Positions 59,794 to 64,000 of a stretch of DNA of 64,000 bases are shown one piece after another. Source of the DNA: Streptomyces cinnamoneus (GTDB taxonomy: Bacteria > Actinomycetota > Actinomycetes > Streptomycetales > Streptomycetaceae); contig NZ_PKFQ01000001.1 of the NCBI RefSeq assembly GCF_002939475.1, forward strand, positions 5,639,001 through 5,703,000. The letters run 5' to 3'. Both the position numbers and the translations under genes were made by a program. The notes beneath the pieces are model-generated. The model did not search any database. It was given only the letters and a program-made list of their open reading frames with translations, and was not told where the DNA came from. Position 1 is the first letter of the stretch. The number at the start of each line of letters is the position of its first letter.

Positions 59794-60220
59794 GGGAGCC
59801 GATTCTATCCAGCGGCCGCTCCCGCCATCCACCGGCAGGAGTGACGTGAGGTTACCTGTGATGCGACTCGATCAAAATCTGTGTTTGCCGGAGTAGACAT
59901 TGGCCCGGTGAGTGGTTAGATTTTCTCTCGTAGACATGGTCCGAGAGGCCCGGCAGACATGAACTGCCGGGATGGCACAGGTCGTACACAGTGCCGGTTC
60001 TTACACACGGATTCACCAGAGGAAGGACGGAGGGAGCAGACGCCATCAGGATCGCCCGGTCCGAGAGTGTTCGGGTCGGGTACCGCAAGGCCCCGGAACG
60101 GAAGGTGGTCCCCGGTCACGCAACCGCGATCCCCGTACGCCCCGCCCTCTCCCGGGCCGGGCGACGGAAGCAGAAGGCCGGCGAGGCAGTAACGCCGGCA
60201 GATGGTGTTCAATTTCCTTC
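59794..60220. other. Gene-free stretch with a small hairpin
   Basis: No supported gene lies here. A stem CCCGGCAG / CTGCCGGG with loop ACATGAA sits at 59949-59971, in the direction of the MerR gene. Open frames in this stretch have neither a ribosome site nor a recognisable family. It may hold a long leader or a small RNA. Confidence 0.4.
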
Positions 60221-60252
60221 GGGGCCCTGGTGCCGTACGGCACCAGGGCCCC
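60221..60252 (+). terminator. 32-bp perfect palindrome in the MerR gene leader
   Basis: Sixteen-base arms meet at CCGTACGG with no mismatch, 25 bases before the MerR start. The position inside the leader suggests a terminator or attenuator for transcripts from upstream. Confidence 0.7.
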
Positions 60253-60277
60253 TCAACGCGTTGCAGAACGAGGTGAC

Positions 60278-60628
60278 ATGCCAGCAGACAGTCCACTGAG
60301 CGATCGTCTGGACGACGACGACTACCCCGCCTACACGATGGGCCGGGCCGCCGAGATGCTCGGCACCACCCCGGGTTTCCTCCGGGCCATCGGCGAGGCC
60401 AGGCTCATCACGCCACTCCGCTCCGAGGGCGGACACCGGCGCTACTCCCGCTACCAGCTCCGGATCGCCGCTCGCGCCCGCGAGCTGGTCGACAGGGGGA
60501 CACCGGTCGAGGCCGCCTGCCGCATCGTCATTCTCGAGGACCAGCTCGAGGAAGCACAGCGCATCAACGCCGAGTACCGCCGCACGGCGAAGCAGGCGTC
60601 AGACAGTTCCGGTTCCGGTTCCGCCTGA
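60278..60628 (+). CDS. MerR-family HTH regulator
   Basis: The 116-aa protein has a MerR-type winged helix (YTMGRAAEMLGTTPGFLRAI, LITPLRSEGGHRRYSRYQL) and a coiled C-terminal helix (ILEDQLEEAQRINAEYRR). There are no metal-binding cysteines. ATG 60278 has GAGGTG upstream. It is monocistronic and preceded by a palindrome. Confidence 0.85.
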   Translation: MPADSPLSDRLDDDDYPAYTMGRAAEMLGTTPGFLRAIGEARLITPLRSEGGHRRYSRYQLRIAARARELVDRGTPVEAACRIVILEDQLEEAQRINAEYRRTAKQASDSSGSGSA

Positions 60629-60803
60629 GGACGTCGGCCGGACCGGCCGGTGCGCACGAGGGATCATCGGGCCCCCGGCCGGGCCCGGTCCCGCCGGATC
60701 CGCCCCAAGCGCCATCTCGCCCGCGCTGTCTGCGCCCTGGTCGGACCGGTGCGCGCCCGACCCCCGTCACAGGGGCATCTGTGAGATGTGGGAGCGTGAG
60801 CGG

Positions 60804-60908
60804 GTGAGTGAGAGTACGCCGAACACCCTCCAATACCGCTCTGACGGGCCGGAAGACGCCCCGGTCCTGGTCGTGGGCCCGGCCCTCGGTACCACATGGC
60901 ACAGGTAG
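60804..60908 (+). pseudogene. pcaD: N-terminal remnant of 3-oxoadipate enol-lactonase
   Basis: From GTG 60804 the 34 codons read like the start of PcaD: TLQYRSDGPEDAPVLVVGP and ALGTTWH. The frame stops at TAG 60906-60908, and the rest of the alpha/beta-hydrolase is not found downstream. It marks a deletion or rearrangement point. Confidence 0.7.
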
Positions 60909-61582
60909 GCGGAAGCGTCTTCTGGCGTCCACGTGGTCTATGTCGCTGCTGTTTGTGCAAGTGGGGGCGCTGTGGTCCAGGTGCGTCGATGGTGTTGGTG
61001 ACAGCGACGTGACTCGTGATGGTCACTGGGCCCCCACCGGATAGGTGCTGGCAGGGGGCCTCGGCGTTCCTCAGTAGAGAGGTCCGCTCCTCGGTCCTGC
61101 TTGCGGCATCTGCGAACGCCTCGAGTGCCCACAGTGGGCGCCGCCAGAGCCACCCGTTGCGGGTCGGCCCGAACGGGCGGCGCGTTGGTGCCTTGCTCGG
61201 CAAGCCGAGCTGATGGCGGACACCGAGCATCTGCCCGCCGGCGGACAGGCCGGATTCCGGATCACCGTCCCCGTAACGAACGGTCGGCCCATGGCGTCAT
61301 GGCCCGGCCCGTCCTCGTACGGGAGGTGATCTTGCGCCGCGGGGTGGACGGCCCTGATTCCCACGGAGGCGAAGGGCGAGTTCCCTATGCGGGCGGGGGA
61401 CGACGAATGCCCCATGGGAGCGAGGCGATATGGTCTCCCGATTTATCCCAATGCCGTGCGCTGGTGGCACCGTGGAGGGCACACTGACGTGGGATGGGGA
61501 GGCGGTGCGCACGGCTGGGGCCTGCGCACAGTGATGGACGGCGTGCGCTGGGCGGGCGCCAGCCGTGGCCCTGGGGGGATGA
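60909..61582. other. Gene-poor stretch after pcaD remnant
   Basis: About 670 bp with several overlapping short open frames but none with a recognisable family or ribosome site. Codon-position GC looks disordered compared with neighbouring genes. It may be decayed inserted DNA. Confidence 0.45.
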
Positions 61583-62980
61583 ATGACGCAGTCGTATTCC
61601 GGGCAGCGCCGTGCCGTGCGGGGGCGAGGGGCCAGGGGCAGGCCGGTGGTGGTGATCGGCGCCGGTCCGTACGGCTTGTCGGTGGCCGCTCATCTGCGGG
61701 CGGCCGGGGTGCCGGTGCGGGTCTTCGGCGAGATCATGGGCAGCTGGCGGCACGCGATGGCCACCGGGATGTTCCTGAAGTCGACGCCTGCGGCGACGGA
61801 TCTGACCGCCCCCGTGCCGGGCGGCCGGCTGGCGGACTTCTGCCGTGCCACGGGCGTGGAGGAGCTGACCGAGCTGACACCGATCCCATGCACGACGTTC
61901 GTGGACTACGGGATGTGGTTCGCCCAGCGGTACGTCGGCCCCGTCGCTTCTGTCCCCGTGAGCCTGGTGGAGCGGGCCGGGAGCGGCTTCACTGTCCAAC
62001 TGGAAGGCGGTGAGGAGCTGGAGGCTGCGGCCGTGGTCGTGGCCACCGGGCTCGGCGCACTCGCGCACATCCCACGCCGGCTCCGCCATCTGGCCCCTGA
62101 GGGGCCGGGCCCGCGGGGGCCGCTGTCCCACACCAGCCAGCACACCGACCTGTCCCGCTACGCCGGGCGCCGCGTCGTGGTCGTCGGCGGCGGGCAGTCG
62201 GCGCTGGAGAGCGCCGCTCTCCTGCATGAGGGCGGCGCTGATGTCCAGGTTCTGGTGCGCGCGCCCCGGGTGCGCTGGGGAGAGCGCCCGCAGCTGTGGC
62301 GCCCGGTCAGCCGACGGCTGGCCGCACCGGCTTCGGCGCTGGGGACCGGCTGGACGCTGGCCGTGGTGTGCCGCGCTCCGGGCACGGTACGGCATCTTCC
62401 GGCTTCGGCGCGGATGCTGTTGTTCCGCCGTGCGCTGGCCCCGGCGGGCGGGTGGTGGCTGCGCGACCGCGTCGAGGGCGTCGTGCCCGTCCGCACCTCC
62501 TGCCGCATCCGGCAAGCGCACATGGACGGGCCCGAGGTGCGGTTGTGGGTGGAGGGCGTGGGCGACGACCGGGCCGAACTGTCGGTCGATCACGTGCTGG
62601 CGGCCACCGGGTACCGGCTCGACGTGGACGCCCTGCCTTTCCTGACGCCGGCGGTGCGGCTCGCGGTGGCCCGGGTGGCTGGCTCGAAGGCCCCCTGTTT
62701 GTCCGGCGCGTTCGAGTCCTGTGTACCGGGGCTGTACTTCACCGGTTCCTTGGCCGCGCCCACTTTCGGGCCGATGCTGCGATTCGTCGCCGGTACCGGA
62801 TTCGCCGCCCGGCGGATCACCGCCGCACTGACCTACCAGGCTCACACCGCTGACTGCCCAGAACCACCGGACGAGGCCTTTAGGCCGGGCATCCCCCCTG
62901 CGCCGGCGGGAGCCGGTCCCGTCCCGTTCAGGCATCCGTGCCCGCGTCGGCTGCCTCCGCCGGCAGGCCGCGGGTGGTGA
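61583..62980 (+). CDS. Flavoprotein monooxygenase/NAD(P)-binding oxidoreductase
   Basis: The 465-aa protein has an N-terminal FAD motif VVVIGAGPYGLSVAAHL and a second Rossmann motif VVVVGGGQSALESAALLHE for NADPH. A late LAATGYRLDVDALPFL and GLYFTGSLAAPTFGPMLRFV match the group of N-hydroxylating and Baeyer-Villiger-type monooxygenases. The fingerprint between the two motifs is not complete by eye, so the subtype is open. ATG 61583 has a G-run five bases upstream. The last 53 bases overlap the opposite-strand carbonic anhydrase gene. Confidence 0.82.
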   Translation: MTQSYSGQRRAVRGRGARGRPVVVIGAGPYGLSVAAHLRAAGVPVRVFGEIMGSWRHAMATGMFLKSTPAATDLTAPVPGGRLADFCRATGVEELTELTPIPCTTFVDYGMWFAQRYVGPVASVPVSLVERAGSGFTVQLEGGEELEAAAVVVATGLGALAHIPRRLRHLAPEGPGPRGPLSHTSQHTDLSRYAGRRVVVVGGGQSALESAALLHEGGADVQVLVRAPRVRWGERPQLWRPVSRRLAAPASALGTGWTLAVVCRAPGTVRHLPASARMLLFRRALAPAGGWWLRDRVEGVVPVRTSCRIRQAHMDGPEVRLWVEGVGDDRAELSVDHVLAATGYRLDVDALPFLTPAVRLAVARVAGSKAPCLSGAFESCVPGLYFTGSLAAPTFGPMLRFVAGTGFAARRITAALTYQAHTADCPEPPDEAFRPGIPPAPAGAGPVPFRHPCPRRLPPPAGRGW

Positions 62981-63578
62981 CGAGGCGGGCGCTGCCGTCG
63001 GCCAGCCGGTAGGACAGACCCACCACTGCCGTCCGTCCCGCGGCGACCTGATCGGCCAGGACCCGGGAGCGGTCCAGGAGAAGGCCGACGGTGTGCCGTA
63101 CGTGCTCGGCGATGATGTCGTCGTCCTGGGTGAGTCCGGCTGCCCGGGCGGCCAGCACGCTGGGGGTGACGCGCTCGATGAGATCGCGTATGTACCCGGT
63201 GGTGCCGACGCCGTCGGCCAGGGCGGCGCGGGTGGCCGCCACGGCGCCGCACGAGTCGTGGCCCAGGACCACGACCAGCGGGCAGTCCAGCACACTGACA
63301 CCGTATTCGATGCTGCCCAGCACCTCCGGCCCGGCGACGTGGCCCGCGGTGCGGACGACGAACAGGTCGCCCAGGCCCCGGTCGAAGATGATCTCGGCGG
63401 CCAGGCGTGAATCGGAGCATCCGAAGAGCACGGCGAACGGGCGCTGGCCGGGCGCGGTCTCGGCGCGGCGCACAGCATCCTGGTTCGGGTGCTCCGGTGC
63501 GCCCGCGACGAAACGCTGGTTGCCGGCCAGCAACAGCTCGAAGGCTTCGGACGGAGTCAGGGGCAGGGCGTCAGTCAT
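62928..63578 (-). CDS. Beta-class carbonic anhydrase
   Basis: The 216-aa protein interconverts CO2 and bicarbonate. It has the zinc ligands in FGCSDSRLAAEIIF and VVLGHDSCGAV (Cys, Asp/Arg dyad, His, Cys) and GSIEYGVSVLDCPL. ATG 63578 is chosen at the domain start; an extension to 63611 is open but lacks a better site. It ends inside the convergent flavoprotein gene. Confidence 0.92.
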   Translation of the reverse strand: MTDALPLTPSEAFELLLAGNQRFVAGAPEHPNQDAVRRAETAPGQRPFAVLFGCSDSRLAAEIIFDRGLGDLFVVRTAGHVAGPEVLGSIEYGVSVLDCPLVVVLGHDSCGAVAATRAALADGVGTTGYIRDLIERVTPSVLAARAAGLTQDDDIIAEHVRHTVGLLLDRSRVLADQVAAGRTAVVGLSYRLADGSARLVTTRGLPAEAADAGTDA

Positions 63579-63712
63579 GCCCGCAGGATATGAGAAGGCC
63601 CAGCTCGCCACTGCGCGGGGATCCGCCAGGAGGGGCCTGCCGGCTGGCCGGGGGCTGAGCGTCGTCGTGTCGCGCGGGGGCTTCGGGCCGGAGCCTTGGA
63701 GCGCGGTGGGGT

Positions 63713-64000
63713 TCAGGGGGCGTCCAGCAGGTCGGGCACCACTGTGCGCAGTCTCTCGGCGCTGATCGCGCCCGCGCGTTTGAGTACGGGCACCGGGCCG
63801 GTGAGGTCCACGATCGAGGAGGCGACAGCGGCCTCGGTGGGGCCGCCGTCCAGGTAGACGGCGACCGCGTCGCCGAGCATGTCCCGGGCGGCGTCGCAGT
63901 CCTGCGGGGACGGCTGTCCCGTCAGGTTGGCGCTGGAGACCGCCATCGGCCCGGTCTCGGCGAGCAGGTCGAGCGCCACCGGGTGGGACGGCATCCGCAC
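63713..64000 (-). CDS. Sua5/TsaC threonylcarbamoyl-AMP synthase (5' end outside window)
   Basis: The visible 95 residues are the C-terminal part of a YrdC/Sua5 protein: VRMPSHPVALDLL, GPMAVSSANLTGQPSPQDCD and the final strand region DLTGPVPVLKRAGAIS. The enzyme makes threonylcarbamoyl-AMP for the t6A37 modification of tRNA. The frame is open at base 64000, so the start lies beyond the window. Confidence 0.9.
   Translation of the reverse strand: MRMPSHPVALDLLAETGPMAVSSANLTGQPSPQDCDAARDMLGDAVAVYLDGGPTEAAVASSIVDLTGPVPVLKRAGAISAERLRTVVPDLLDAP

Noticed and set aside
59991..60299. 102-codon frame before the MerR gene
   Set aside because: It has no recognisable family, crosses the palindrome, and overlaps the MerR start out of frame.
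61385..63478. 697-codon minus-strand frame
   Set aside because: It spans the flavoprotein gene antisense and the carbonic anhydrase in the wrong frame; no recognisable domain.

Overview
The window looks like chromosomal DNA of a Streptomyces or a close relative. GC is very high with strong third-position bias, GTG starts and 4-base ATGA/GTGA overlaps are common, and several small families typical of streptomycetes appear (DUF6243, SAV_915, DUF5955, DUF6126, SCO5918-type, RNase Sa). No tRNA, rRNA, CRISPR array or intact insertion sequence was seen. All family names come from motif recognition by eye, without database searches.

Region 1 (1-11.9 kb) is a specialised-metabolite locus. It opens with the end of a nonribosomal peptide synthetase: a condensation-type protein cut by the window edge, an adenylation-carrier didomain, and an unusual polypeptide that joins a type II thioesterase to an M20 metallopeptidase through an internal Tat-like signal. 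After a 450-bp leader comes a 72-aa double-glycine precursor peptide, a perfect hairpin, and a three-gene exporter of the NHLM bacteriocin type (HlyD-like protein, C39-peptidase ABC protein, second ABC protein). No peptide-modifying enzyme is visible.

Region 2 (12-24.4 kb) is mixed: a guanine deaminase, a membrane-anchored double ABM protein with a bicovalent flavoprotein, decayed remnants of a siderophore-type cluster, CorA, a TetR/DUF1453 divergent pair with a clear operator, a LysA-like decarboxylase, an acyl-CoA synthetase and a zinc-ribbon protein.

Region 3 (24.5-45.6 kb) is a purine-to-glyoxylate catabolic island. Urate is oxidised by uricase, then handled by 5-hydroxyisourate hydrolase and OHCU decarboxylase to allantoin. 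Allantoicase works on allantoate, and glyoxylate is used by malate synthase or by glyoxylate carboligase, hydroxypyruvate isomerase and tartronate semialdehyde reductase. An 8-oxoguanine-deaminase-like amidohydrolase, an NCS2 permease, a YfcC-type transporter, a MobA-like nucleotidyltransferase and an AllR-like IclR regulator belong to the set; allantoinase is missing. A shared 16-bp operator precedes the urate genes and allantoicase. Embedded in the island is a separate small locus (28.2-31.3 kb) with a haem-oxygenase-like diiron protein, a nitroreductase, a HTH-only LysR and a LuxR regulator.

Region 4 (45.6-55 kb) has a streptothricin-acetyltransferase-like gene with a TenA-like gene, an XRE-cupin regulator with a tiny membrane protein, a secreted RNase Sa homologue, and a sugar island (KDPG aldolase, GntR, three-gene ABC importer, ROK kinase).

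Region 5 (55-64 kb) holds a broken FAD monooxygenase, a cold-shock island (CspA, DEAD-box helicase, CBS-like and SCO5918-type proteins), a GvpU-like gene, a MerR regulator, a gene-poor stretch with a pcaD remnant, a flavoprotein monooxygenase, a beta-carbonic anhydrase and the end of a Sua5/TsaC gene.
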